NCBI RefSeq assembly: GCF_019059575.1
Contig: NW_024881976.1
Span: 1 to 64,000 of the forward strand
Source: Amphibalanus amphitrite
Lineage: Eukaryota; Arthropoda; Thecostraca; Balanomorpha; Balanidae
Length of the DNA: 64,000 nucleotides
Reading direction: 5' to 3'
This document shows, one piece after another, positions 12,230-24,200 of this stretch; the stretch's first letter is position 1, and each line of letters opens with the position of its first letter. The notes beneath the pieces were generated by a model. It saw nothing but the letters and a program-made list of their open reading frames with translations, was not told the DNA's origin and made no database searches. The position numbers were made by a program, and so were the translations under genes.

Positions 12230-13074
12230 CGCGTGAGATGGTCGTGTAACGTCCACTCGCGGCAGAATGAATAAGCAGAGCTTGGCGTGCCTCGGTCATA
12301 GGTGGCGCCACTGTTTCCTTTCGGCCTTCTGGGCGGTCGGGCTGTACCGAGAGTTGGGTCTTGTAGGTGGCGCTAGGGGCGCTGCCGTCGGTGCGTCTTT
12401 ATTCTACATGAAGGACATGAGCTGCGGTAATTTCTCGCTTCCCTCCGTAACCAACTCTAGATGGGTACAAGCAGGGTGACATTTTGACATAGTCACATCA
12501 CATTGAACGCTAACTCGCTTGATGTTTATGATCAATTGTCTCAAATGATGCATCAATTTAACAACCGTGTCATTTCCACTTTAATCTTTGATATACCTCG
12601 AAGGGGGAGCTGGCATCAATATTAGTTAGGTACTGATGATGCTAGGAGAGAAAGGGGGATTGATTGGCAGCTTACGAACAGCGATAAATTTATAACGATT
12701 GAAATGGTGATTCAGATTTGTATCGGTTATATGAACGCGAATCACGAAACGACTCAATGCTGACTTAATAACAACCCGGAAGGCAATTCAGACTTGTTCT
12801 GGCGCTGAGCTGCCGAAGGAGCAGAATAATGTTTAACGTTTACGATGTTGTACTCTCCTTATCCAATTGTAACAACTAAAAAAAAAAACGAATTTATGGT
12901 GGTCGCGTCGTGAGGGCGTGATCATTGCGTTTCCGTTGATTGATGATCAGACGGCCGTGGCGTAATCTCATTCAACTCCGGTGAGCCTGGGGTGTTAGGC
13001 CGGCGTGAGGTCGTGTGGTCGACGTTGACAACTTAAAGATAATTACGTTAGCGGTCTCTGTGAGTCCGAATCAG
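12230..13074. other. Intergenic DNA, no gene seen
   Basis: Unique-looking sequence with a 10-base A run near 12880. The 70-codon frame at 12267-12479 has no recognisable domain and no signs of splicing. Confidence 0.4.
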
Positions 13075-14611
13075 CAACATATCTGCAGTAACCCTCCCTT
13101 GTTTCCCAGACAGATTGTTAAATTTTCACGCTATATTTACAAACGGACGATACAATACTGGTCATTTTCAACCGGTGTACCACGATCGGTTGTCAGCTCG
13201 CCAATGCCAACTTAGCCTTAAATCTAATCCTAACGCCCTAACCGCAAAAAGATTATTTACAAAGCATCGCCAATTGAACTGTCATGACGTCATCTGACGT
13301 AGTTTGACGCGTCAGTGGTGACCAGCGCCCCAAAAATGACACCACCTGACCTGTTTCTCCTCCCCTCTCCCTGCATTGGCTCCCACACCTCACTGCGGCC
13401 AGACCGCGCGCGCGATGGCCGACGGATAGCGCTCCCTCCAAAACCAATGTAATGGTGAGCCATTAGCCTACACTGACCATTACTGACCCGCCCCGGCTGT
13501 CTCGCTAAACCTCTCCCTACCCCATTGGTAAGGCCGGACTAGTCAGACCCATTAGTCTGCCTGCTCACCCTTACAAACAGGCGCACCCCTGCCGCGCCGC
13601 TCGGTCGGGAGCGGAATGTAGCGACCATCTCCCCTCCCCTTCCCTACCGAGTCACACTCCCACGATGTTAAATCCATTACCCTCTAATGGTGGCTCAGGT
13701 TAGACCTCAGGGAGTGGCATTTGTAATCCAGATCAGAGACATCCGATGGGTAAATGGGAGGTGAATTGTCCATGACGGGGAGGCAGTCTTGATGAGGCGG
13801 ACAGATGAGATGACTCACTTGACAGTTGATGATGGTTGACACGTCGAATCTCCGTCGCGGCAGCAGAGTCCCTCCGCTCCGGCAGGGGTGGGGTCGGCCA
13901 GCCTCAGACTGAGACGTGCCGGCCGACCCGCCGTCCAGATGAGCTCTCCTCCCCCGTGGTCTGTCACCCGTGGTCTGATACCGTGCTCTGTCCCCCTCTC
14001 TCCTTCTCCGCTGAGTTTTGTTCGCCTGTGATTTCCGGGCCGGAGGTTCCGGGCGTCGCCGGGCCTCCCCGACCGGGGCAGAAAATTGGCGACATCCCGT
14101 CTCGCATCCGGAGTCGAGACCGTCGTCCTCCTCCTCCATTCCGCCGGAACGTGACGTCATCCTCACTATCACGGCTCATCCGTCTCAGCTGTCTCCTGCC
14201 GGATGACGTTTTCACACTCGATTTTCGCCGGATGTCGGTCCCTGCCTGTGCCGGACGGCTGACCGCAACGGCATCCTCCCACCTTCCTGTCAGCTGCGTC
14301 GGCAGGATGTGCGTGGCGCCAGGCGTCGGGAGGCTGGTCGAGCACCGGGAGCAGGTGTTTCCGGCTGCGTTACGTTTGTCGGCGGCCACTGCGCCGGCCC
14401 GGATGGGTGTGTTGGAACTCCACCCTTCGGCGAGCCTTTGATCTTCGCTTAATGGTGACCGGCCAACGGGTCGGGGGATCGTATGGTCGACTCCCTCCCC
14501 ACGCCGGCTCAGCGCCGCGGCAGGCAGTGCGATCGTCCTTACGTATAGAGTGTGTGAGATATCCTTTTTGAAGTACGGGGAAAAAATGTCACAGCTTCCA
14601 GCTGTTACATT
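13075..14611. repeat. Direct repeat, copy 2 (uninterrupted)
   Basis: Same sequence as 1-1432 joined to 2765-2869. It preserves the empty target site (single CGCCG at 14502-14506) of the Transib-like insertion in copy 1. Beyond 14611 the sequence becomes ATGAGAAATGG, with no match to the first copy. Confidence 0.9.
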
Positions 14612-14638
14612 ATGAGAAATGGCCTGGTCGTGCGAGGG

Positions 14639-15850
14639 TTAAGAAGTAGTTTTGGTTCACTCGTAACATGTGACCTGACCTGACCTGACCCGACCTGGCC
14701 TAAATGCACGAAAACATCATCTGTGATCAAAACTAACTTGAATTTCGTGATCAGCACCCCGCAAAACCCTATAACAGCTTCACTTTACGAAGCTCTAACA
14801 GGTCCCGATTCCCCGACTTTTGAGTTATATTGACCTGTCAACCAATGACCTAGGACCTTAACCCTCGCCGGCACAGGCCATTTTGCGTCCTTCGACGGCA
14901 CAAGGGGGTACGACCCCCCCCCTCGCGTTTGGCCCCTGATCGAGCTAGAGCTTCGCGGAAAAAACGAGTGTGTTGCCCGTCACGAGAGGAAGCCGATGAT
15001 ACCCAATTTTAAAGTCCTAGGTCATCGGGTGACCTTCCAGGTCAGGTCAATGACCCAAAAACCGGGAAAATCGGGACCTGTTAGAAAGTCGTAAAGTGTG
15101 GCTGCTGTGTGGTTTTCCGGGGTGCTGAAAACGAATATCGTATTAGTTTTGATCAGAGATGATGTCTTTAAGCATTTAGACCAGGTCGGGTCAGGTCAGG
15201 TCAGGTCAACCGGTAGGGGTTGTGACGGGTATTCGTAATACGTGTCAACCGCCTCTGACAGCTTCGTAACATGTTACGAAGGCACCAAAACTACTTCGTA
15301 AATGTTCAAATGGTTGCTAAATTCGAATTCAGCTCCAAAAACTAGGCTAGAAGCATGTAAAACTCGAAAAAGTGAACCGAGGTCACCCGAGGTCACCAAA
15401 GGTCAATGACCTGACCTGACCTTCAGCTGACCTTGAAACCCACCGTAATGTATGGGAGCAACATCAAATCACATGTTTGAACGTTTGAAACCACGAAAAG
15501 CTTGCAAACGCGCGGCTAATGCGAGCCGACATACGCCGAATCGCGGTTCCAGCCAAACATGGTCTCGGAAAAGAGGTCCCAGGTCAAAGGTCATTTGGGT
15601 CAGGGTCAAAAAATTTCAGGGTAGGTGTAAAATTGATTAATGCGAGGGTACTGAAAGTTTCGTCGCGATCGGCCGCTTTTTACGCGAGTTATTCGCGAAA
15701 AACCTTAGGGGGGGGGTGTGCCGGCGAGGGTTAAAATTGGGTATCATCGGCCTCCTCTCGTCACGGGCAACACGTTTTTTTCCGCGAAGCTCTAGCTCGA
15801 TTAGGGGCTGAACGGCAAAGGGGTCCAACGGACCCTCCTCCCCCTCTTTA
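14639..15850 (-). mobile_element. Host copy of a TTAA-type MITE, split by 14858-15734
   Basis: Reading the minus strand, 15830-15735 followed by 14857-14643 matches in order the interior of the element inserted within it. Shared blocks are the GAGCTAGAGCTTCGCGG block, the ATACCCAATTTTAA block, the CGGGACCTGTTAGA block and an AGGTC pentamer array. Its outer ends are eroded: a TTAA beside GCGAGGG lies at 14639-14642, and the opposite end near 15850 is not clean. The interior array reads as TGACC repeats on the plus strand near 14672-14700. Confidence 0.65.
14858..15734. mobile_element. piggyBac-like TTAA MITE, nested in its own family
   Basis: TTAA duplications lie at 14858-14861 and 15731-15734, with perfect 14-bp terminal inverted repeats CCCTCGCCGGCACA. 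A GGGGG-TACGA-CCCCC hairpin lies just inside the left end and a G-run just inside the right end. The interior has AGGTC arrays near 15184-15210 and 15395-15425. There is no transposase frame. It sits at the TTAA of the outer copy's ATACCCAATTTTAA block. Confidence 0.85.
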
Positions 15851-16826
15851 CGATAGACGCTGGCAAAACACCAATATGGGCGATGGTGAAAATACAGCTG
15901 CTGTCATAAAAATTCAGCTTGAATCAAAGGTCAGGCTTGCCAAATTTCAGCTCTCGCAGCTATCAACAAAAATAAACATGTGGAGGCGGCAACCGCCTCC
16001 CACCCCCCTTCTCCTCTCGGCCACTGCCAGCGAGGTTTTAAGCGTATCATACACGTTACAAAGTATCATATCAAGAGGACCCGCCCCAGCAGTCATATGC
16101 ACTGAACACAAACTTATTACCCACGCTAGTGTATCGGCACCATAGCACATGGTCGAGACTGTCGTCAGCCACGGACTCGCACTCGACCAACCCTCTGAGC
16201 CCGTTGACTTCGGGTGACCTTGACATGTCAAGCCTGATCGGCGGCCGGCCGCTGTCGTGCGGTCGTTACACACGGAGGGGAGGGAGATACAAAGCTCTAC
16301 GTTAAAGCTGACCTCTGACCTTTCCCTGCGCCCTGGTCACTGACCCCGCTCCATGTCGCTGGGCGGTGGCATGGCGGTGGAAACCGGTTCTAGCCTCTAC
16401 ACATGCCACCATTCTAACCCTCCCCTCCCCACGCTACTACGCGGCGTGGAGTACGCTCGTGCGTAACTGGGCGGAGCAAGGGGGCACGCGATACAGGGGC
16501 GGAACTGGTTGCCCTCCCGCTCGCCGAGCGACCAACGACTAATACCCTGGAGAACCGTACATGCATATGCCACAAACGGACTACGAGCACATAACCACGA
16601 CTGAAGGCAACAAAGAGAACGATCAACTCGTCACTTTTGGTGACATACCATTTGTTTGTTCATAAGATGTCCGAACATATGCCTCCAACCGTGCATAAAT
16701 GGGTCCACTTCTATTATCATCGGACAGTATGCCGAACGCATTGAAACAAAAACTACATAGAGTTTTTTAAATGAAATATATAGCATTCAGCAACTACATA
16801 GTCTGTAAGCATAAACCATTAATTGC
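15851..16826. other. Sequence 3' of the channel gene, no gene seen
   Basis: This stretch lies downstream of the minus-strand channel gene and would hold its 3' UTR. I see no canonical polyadenylation hexamer that I would call. The short open frames lack domains. Confidence 0.4.
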
Positions 16827-18448
16827 CTAGCCACCCCAGAATGTAACTTCTTTCTGGCCTTTCCCGTAATGATTCCAGTAGGCCAAGTTGAACACCAAGA
16901 AAGCAATCGGAAACAACAGTTTTGAAAAGTTGTCGATAAAGTTGCCCTTTTTCTTTGCAAAACGTTCAGCGACCCAGTAGACGGACAGCTTCAAGACAGC
17001 GAACGGCGTCTTGCCTTCCTCCGGCTGAGTGAGTACAACGACCCGAGGCTGTCTCAGTCCCGCCGCGATCGAGTTGATTCCCAGAACAGTGACGGGCTCT
17101 TTCACAGGCTTGGGCTTTCTGTCGCCGTCCTGGGCCAGCGTGAAGCGGAAGTTGTAGGCGAGTGTGAACTCCACCATCGCCAGGAACACGGTGACGATGC
17201 AGAAGAACATCCAGATGTCCATGGCCTTCACGTAGGAAACTGGAGGAAGAGAACGCTGGATGGTTGTAAACTGGGTGGCGAGGGTCAGCAGAGAGGTAAC
17301 GCCGAGCGAGACCCGGCCCGGGACGTTGTCGACAGGAATCCAGAAGCTCAGAAAGGATACAAGGACGATCAGTATTGACGGCAGATACATCTGTACGAAA
17401 TAGTAGCTGAACTGACGATCGAAAACGAAGTTGGCCTGAATGCAGCTCTGGTTTAGGAAGTAAGATCCTTCGTACATGTAGTCATAGTAGCAGCTGTAAG
17501 GGGAGACGTAGTTCAGCTCGTACTGTGGGATCTTGAACTTGAACTTATCAAAGTGGATGGCGAGGGGCTTGAAAGAAAGATTTGCGTAGCGTCCGTCCAA
17601 GCTGTAGGACTCAAAGGCCATCACGCAGGCTTGACGGTCCAGAGGGAAAAAGCGGAAATCATACGCGCAGTAAGTGGTCAGCGTAATCCTCTCAGAAAAG
17701 AACACCTCGTTAGTTGATTTGGTCAGCTTGAGTCCAGCGTTTCTGCGGTTCACAAAATGGCGACTTGATCTTTTCTCCTGTTTGAAGAAAATATCAGGGA
17801 TCCAGATTTTATCCAACTGCGCGTGATTGAGCACGATGAAAGGCCGTTTCTCACAGACCGGGTACTTGATCCTGAAGTCCACCCAGTACATCCTGAGGTA
17901 GAGGTCGACTGTGAAGTCCTGTCGAAGCTCGTTGATCTCAGTGATGGAGATGATCCACAGCGTGAAGTAGATGTTGAGCGGCACGCCCTTCAGCAGCGGC
18001 GGCATCAGCTTGTCGTAGTCGGCAGGAAGGACGTTGTAGGTGGGCTGCTCCACGCAGGTGCTCTCATTGGCATTTTCCTCTGCCGTCAGCCTGAAATATC
18101 AGAACAGGCTTAGTATGTTGATGAGCTTTATATCGTGGCAAATTTAGCGCACGGATTCTTCTATTGGCGAATATTTCGAATTATTTGACGAACTTCCTCT
18201 ATGTACTTGATGGCATAATAGGTTAGCTACATAACTTTTGAAGATATTCGAGTCTCGCCGCATATGAAAGACTAATATCTAAGCTAATATCGTAAGGTAT
18301 TATGACAAGTAAAGTTATTTATAATTCACTTAACATCAATGCCAACATATGTTTGTACTCACAGTCTTGGGCTATAGCCGTCCTCCGCTTGGCAGATAGT
18401 CAGATGAATACAGCGCTGCAGCAACAGCAGCAGTAGCAGGCACTTCAT
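16827..18448 (-). CDS. Cys-loop ligand-gated chloride channel subunit, two exons
   Basis: Exon 1 is 18363-18448 (ATG, signal peptide MKCLLLLLLLQRC) and exon 2 is 16827-18090; donor GTGAGT, acceptor TTTCAG, split Leu codon. The product is 449 residues. It has an extracellular domain, the Cys-loop CAYDFRFFPLDRQAC at about 170-184 with the FPxD core, and a second cysteine pair at about 229 and 245 as in glycine/GluCl-like receptors. M1 is near 258-280. M2 starts PGRVSLGVTSLLTLATQ near 286, where the Pro-Gly-Arg before M2 is the anion-selectivity signature. M3 is near 317-341, followed by a short cytoplasmic loop and M4 near 415-435. It should form a pentameric plasma-membrane chloride channel. 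The M2-M3 linker SLPPVSYVKAMD resembles arthropod GluCl, histamine-gated and pH-gated channels. I cannot assign the ligand; a pHCl/Hodor-like or orphan subunit is possible. The whole receptor from residue 29 onward is one exon, unusual for the family. Confidence 0.93.
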
Positions 18449-19980
18449 CGTTCTCTGGCTGACTTCAGAGCAGATTGTAGGATCTCATCTCATCGCAGAC
18501 GACTATGGGCGGTGAGACGGTCTCGTGCCGACTACCGTCGGTCCCAACGGCGACTGAGCCGCGACTGACCCGAGTGACCGGTTCATCGGTGCTGCACCTC
18601 CCCTCCCCCCCCACCACAGTGCGCCCCAACCCCGAACTGAACACGGCCTAACAGCGTGAGCGATACTGATCTCGAACAAACATGCGTGGCAACGCTTATG
18701 GTCCACTCGACAGGAAGTCTCATCAGCCGTGAGCTGTTCATCCATGCACAATGGAGTTGACCTGATCTCGATAGGACTGATCGTTTTGCTGATGGTTCGT
18801 GTAGTGAGCTTCGATTATCGATCTGGGACTGGTTCCATCGGCAGAGCGGCACCGAAGTTTGAGTGGTCAGTTGCTGTGGCGATCAAATTAGATGAGAAAA
18901 ACGATGAATTGGCTTTTCGATTGATAAAGAATATCGCGTTGGATTGAGGTTGGATCGTTAAAGCGTGATGTCGGGAAACTGAATGGCCACAAAAGCATTG
19001 ATAAGCAATAGCATCAAAGCCAAAGGTCAACGAATATGACCAAAACTGGTAGATTGGTGCACTCTTACTTATTGGCAACGATAAAACGTCCCCTGCTGCA
19101 CAAAAGCACGTCAATCCAATCAGAATCTACAGTGCTGAAGGCCGAAGTGGTCTAAAGTGAAGTAAAGTGAAGTGAAGTATGCAAAGCGCAATTGATTGGA
19201 CAACATGATGCTGCTCCATTTTGCAGTTGATAAGCATTAGACATGGGTGTAATCGTGCTTACAATGTGCGCATTACATTTTCATAGAGCCTAATCATTTC
19301 TTGAACTTGACTTCGGTGTGTTAATGAATTTACGTCCATGTAATTTAGCGTCCATTCGCTGCATTTGTTGACTTATACATATCTCGCTTCCAGAGAAAGT
19401 CTACATTTCAGCCCCGGTACCTCTGTTTGGCAATATATTTAGCAAACACGTCGGACAGATGCTGATAGATTTCAGTAAAGTCTAGCAACAAAGAGAGCAC
19501 GTTTTCAACATAGACACACAAAACGATACGCCAGCTTTACAGTACCTATATTATGCAACTGCTGCATCGTGCAACATAGTTATAGCTAAAAGTACCTCAT
19601 GCCTATTGTACAGAACATGCTTAGCATAGCTTCTTGTCATTATCTACCGCTGAAATAAATAACAAGTACCTAAATGCTATCCAGGACATGTCAGCCATTG
19701 AACCTTCCTCTTATCACCTGTTATCACTCTAATACCCCATAAATATGAGCTACTTGATGTCAAAACGCTTATCCAGTGCATCGTCGCACCGAGGTCTACG
19801 CAAATATCTAACTAAGACATGCACATGCTGGTACGTATATACTGTGCAGAGCAAAGGGGCACACACATTGTTTATCGCTGCAGCGGTTTCCCCATCACTC
19901 GCAGGAATAAGAACGGCAGGTATCTGAATCTACTTTACCAGTAAAACGCCTTTTGGGCGAAGAACGAGCGAGCGAGATAG
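18449..19980. other. Region upstream of the channel gene
   Basis: This should contain the promoter and 5' UTR of the minus-strand channel gene. I recognise no core promoter element with confidence. A short run of AAGTGAAGTAAAGTG repeats lies near 19153. The remaining open frames are short and unsupported. Confidence 0.35.
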
Positions 19981-19984
19981 TGAG

Positions 19985-20728
19985 CCCTGCACGTGCGGAA
20001 GGGCGAGAGGGTGCTTCCAACGGGCTTGCACAAAGCACCCTTCTAACCGGTCGCTAGCGGTGTGCCAAATTTGAACGCAATCGGCCCAGCCGTTCCTGAG
20101 ATCAGGAAGCGGCATTCTGCACGTGCGCACGTGCAAACGGGGTCCAAAATGACTTTTGCACGGCACCCTACTAACTGGTCCCCAACCGTGTACCAAATTT
20201 GAGCGCAATCGGCCCAGCCGTTCTCGAGATCTGGAAACGCCCCCTGCACGTGCGCACGTGCAGTAGCACCTTAACCGCAACACATGGGAATGCATTGCCT
20301 GCTGGGTGCCTACCTGTATGCCAAGTTTCAGCGAAATCGCCCCAGTAATTACCGAGTTACTGAAATGGGAACAAATTTGGCACCTCTTATTGTTGTATTT
20401 TGCACGGTCACCCCCAGTGCACGTGCACTGGGGGTGACCCACATGCATCGAGAGTATCCCATTTTGGGTAGAAGGGATGCTGCTACCCTACAAAAATTAC
20501 CGCAAGTCAATCGCCCAAGCGGCTGCTGAGATATGAGCCTCTCAAAATCACTACTTTTGCAAAACAGCTTGAAAACCCTTGACTTTTCACGTGGCACGTG
20601 CCACGACGGTCACTGAGATGTATCAAAAGTAGTCAATTACGGGGTAGAAGGGATGGGGCTACCCAACAAAAAAGACCGCAGGCCAATCGGTCCAGCGGTT
20701 GCTGAGATATAAGCCTCTCAAAAGCGTT
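19985..20728. repeat. Degenerate tandem repeat with CACGTG palindromes
   Basis: About five diverged units of 110-180 bp each contain a variant of CAATCGGCCCAGCCGTT followed by CTGAGAT. They are separated by palindromes centred on CACGTG or GTGCGCAC: CACGTGCGCACGTG near 20119 and 20246, CCAGTGCACGTGCACTGG near 20415, CACGTGGCACGTG near 20590. No coding frame runs through it. Confidence 0.7.
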
Positions 20729-20771
20729 ACAGGCCGGGCCGGGCCGGGCCGGGCCGGGCCGGGCCGGGCCG
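20729..20771. repeat. (GGGCC)n pentanucleotide array
   Basis: About eight consecutive GGGCC units directly follow the degenerate tandem repeat. The G-runs could form G-quadruplexes. Confidence 0.9.
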
Positions 20772-21286
20772 CTCATACTGAGATTTTTCCGTTATATTGA
20801 AAAGACTTCGCTTCGCTCGCTGCGCTCGCTCGCTCGTAATAACCATTGGTCGTACACATTCATATCATCCCTTGTCTGTTGTAAATTATGTAGCGCTATA
20901 TACCTATCCCATATCTATCCTACTATATAGCTGCGTTGAAATACGCTCTTTTGGTAGCCACAGTCCAAAGCAAATGCTGTTGACTGAATATGTCTTTCAT
21001 TGTCGTTTGTCAATGCTCATAACCATGCTGATATGCACTTCTGGCGAAGGCAGCACATTCTGGTGGCAATGTTACTGTCCCTGTATGTAACATGCTAGTG
21101 ATTGTGATGCTGTTTGATATCGTCGAACACAATCTGCATGGGGCAAGCTTTACTACAGCATACGAATAACCTCCCTTAGGACTGCGAGCCTTGCCCTAAA
21201 TGCCCTCTCCCACAGTAAGTCCTTTTCGGACCTACTTTGGGAAAGGCCCGAAGAGGATCTATCCAAGGTCTGATTTTCTGTTTCTT
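20772..21286. other. Sequence 3' of the mucin-like gene, no gene seen
   Basis: Downstream of the stop codon of the minus-strand mucin-like gene. It contains a CGCTCGCTGCGCTCGCTCGC stretch at about 20812-20835. I identified no polyadenylation signal. Confidence 0.35.
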
Positions 21287-24200
21287 TTACTCTACGTTCC
21301 TCCCGGCCCGGCGGGTAAACTCCGGAAACAGATGCTTAAGGTTGATGAAAGTGATGTCCTCCTGATCAGAGAGAGGTACAGGCGTTACCGGTCGCCAGCC
21401 GGACAGTGGAGGGTGAAAATCGACCCCGGTGTCGGAGTCTGCCGTCCTGGAGGGAGTGTCAGTCTGCCAGGTCCAGACCCCAGGGGTTGGCGCTGGCCCA
21501 GGTGCCGCAGGCGTGGGTCGCGGCTGTGCGACAGGGGCTCGTTGGAGGGATGGCCGAGGGATAGGGGCTGGTGGAAAACCACGTCGTGGTGTGAAAGCGG
21601 GGAAGAAAGGGGAATTAGGGTAGCCGCTAAGACCTAGGTTGGTGACGGTTGGTGACGGTGAGAATGAGAAGTCTGGCTTTGGAGTTGTGATGTGAATAGT
21701 TGCTGGCTTGCGGCGAGGAAGACTGGCGAAAGGCCTTTCTTCTAGAGGGACATTGCCATCTACCGTCGGTAGGCTTTCGTCAGCTCCTAGCGTCAGCGCC
21801 TCAGGAGCTGGGATATTTTCCAGAAGTTCAATGTCTTCTTCAGCAGGTCGAGCTTCCACCACTAGTTTCCGCTTTCCTCCGGGATGACTGACCACTTTCC
21901 CTCTCCCGATTATCTCCGGTTTGCCGCCGGGTCGCCTTCGAACGAACACAGCCGTCTTCTCTCGGACCTGGCCGACTGTCTTCCTGATCCAGCCCTTCAG
22001 TCCCTGACGAGCCAGCTCGGCCGTCTCTGGATTCACAAACCCGAGGACTTTCTCTAGGGTTGAATTGGCTGGCCTAGGACTGACATTCTGAACGCTTTGA
22101 CTGGGTGAGAGGTGTTCCGTATCTTCTTCAGATTCCAGGGTGTTCACATCGGTTTCATCAGAAAGGCTTTCGTGCGTTTCATCGTTTGGGGCGATGAATG
22201 TTGAAGGCGGCTGTTTTCTATTTTGACCCAGCGCTGAAATTGATGATTTTTCTGTTTGACCAGTCCCAAATACCGACCTTTCGGTTTCTTGGCTAATAGG
22301 TGGTCCTGCAAGTACAGAACGCAATAAGTGCTCCTCAGCCTTTGTCCGAGCACCAAGGTCACTGGTTCTCTCACCCGGTGCATTGTCTTCTATTCCTGCG
22401 CCATCCCTAGTATTTGAGACACTGTTTAGTGGGGACGGAATCTGCTGTGCATCAAGCGATGCTACCACAGGAGGGCTCTCGCCATCATCTGGTATAGGCT
22501 CAGGCGCCACAGTTGGAATAAATTTCACATCAGGATGGTAGGTGGTGACGGTTGGCGTGACGTCGCTAATATCCAAATCCTCCGTGGGAGGAGGGGTTGT
22601 ATAGTCAAGACTTTCTAGATTCTTGGTGGTTGCAGGCGATGACGGCTCGAAGGTCTCTGGGCTCTCTGTGGAATGAGAGGTTGTGAAGTCTAGCTCGAGT
22701 GGACTCTCCGCAGATCTAGGGGATGTTGTTTCTGGAACGTATGGAGTTTCTGTCGTCGGTGGATCAGTGACATCATCTAGGGTCGTAGGATTTTCTGTTG
22801 TAGTAGAGGGAGCATCGAGATCCTTCGCGGATGAAACAGCAAGAGACGGTTGGCGCAGCCTTGTTGGCAAGCGTCGTCTAGATGGCCGTCGCCTTCGTGG
22901 AACCGGGGAAGTCGTGGTGGGTGTCGTGGGAGGCGGCGTGGTGGTTGTCGTAGGAGGCGGCGTGGTGGTGGTTGGCTTTCGTCGCACCGGGCGAGGCCTT
23001 CTCAGCCTGTTTCTAAGACGAGTTCTGAAAGACGGTCGGCGGCGAGATGAAGACGTGCGGAATCGATTCCGTCTTCTGGGTTCTTCCTTTTCTGTGTCTT
23101 CCTTGTCCGTGACATATTCTGGATCCTGCGATTGGGGCAAGTTTTCGGCTTGGTCTTGCAACAACGTCTCTTCGTCGTATTGTTCGGTAGTGGTGTCTAT
23201 GCTACTTTCTGCCGTGGAAATGTTGTCTGTTATGTCTAGAAGATCATGATCATGATTTGATGCATCTGTTCCCAAGAATGGATACTCACTGTCATATTCT
23301 ATAGTAGATGTAAGATCTTCTTCTGGAATAGGTGTAGTTTCCAAAATGTCTTCCGTGGGGGAGAGCGATGGTGGTGTGAGGACATCGCTAGCAGTGTAGT
23401 TCTGCTGTAAGTGGTCATCCATGTTTTCTTTTTCATGTTCATCTGCGATAACATGACCTGGGAACCTTATAGGATTTTGTAATCTTACTCCGCCTGGACC
23501 ATTCCTTCGCCTGGACTGTTGACGGTCGCCTGGCCTCAATGCTTGGCTTACATCGGATCTGTCGAACGGTTCATCCAAAGATGGACTTCTAGTGGTTATC
23601 TCGAATGTGGAATCATCTTTCGGAACCGAAGAAACTGTAGGCAATGAAGATTGTCTTGAAACGGATGTCGGGAGGAAGGGCCGTGAAGCCTTTACGCCGG
23701 TGCCCCTATTCAACGCTTCATCCTCATCAGGATCTAGTGCATCATCGCCGGACGCCGCGGCAGTTCTCCTAAGATTACTTGGAAACGAAAGTCCTGCTCG
23801 CTTTCCGTTTTCTAAAGATGGTGTCCTTGGAGTCGCAGCATCACCACTATTTGAGTCAGTAGTTGAGTCATCACCTGCTGCGCCCATTTTCCGCCTCACC
23901 CATGCATCCAGACCCTGTCTTGCCATATCCGCCGCCTGTGGATCGATGACACTCAATACATTCTCTAGTTTCGTACCAGAGGCCACCGAGTATACCGCCG
24001 TGCTTCTGGCATCTGTTGGTCTTCCAGGAGCCGTACTAACATGGAGATGATTTTGTTTCTCTGCGTTATTCTGGCTGGGATTGAGAGTTTCATGAACATT
24101 TTGAGTTGGCCAGGATTCACTCCCTTGAACGTTATCGGCACCCGAATGATGTTCTTCGTGATCTTCGTGTGCATCTTTGAGCAGATCTTTTACCACCAAT

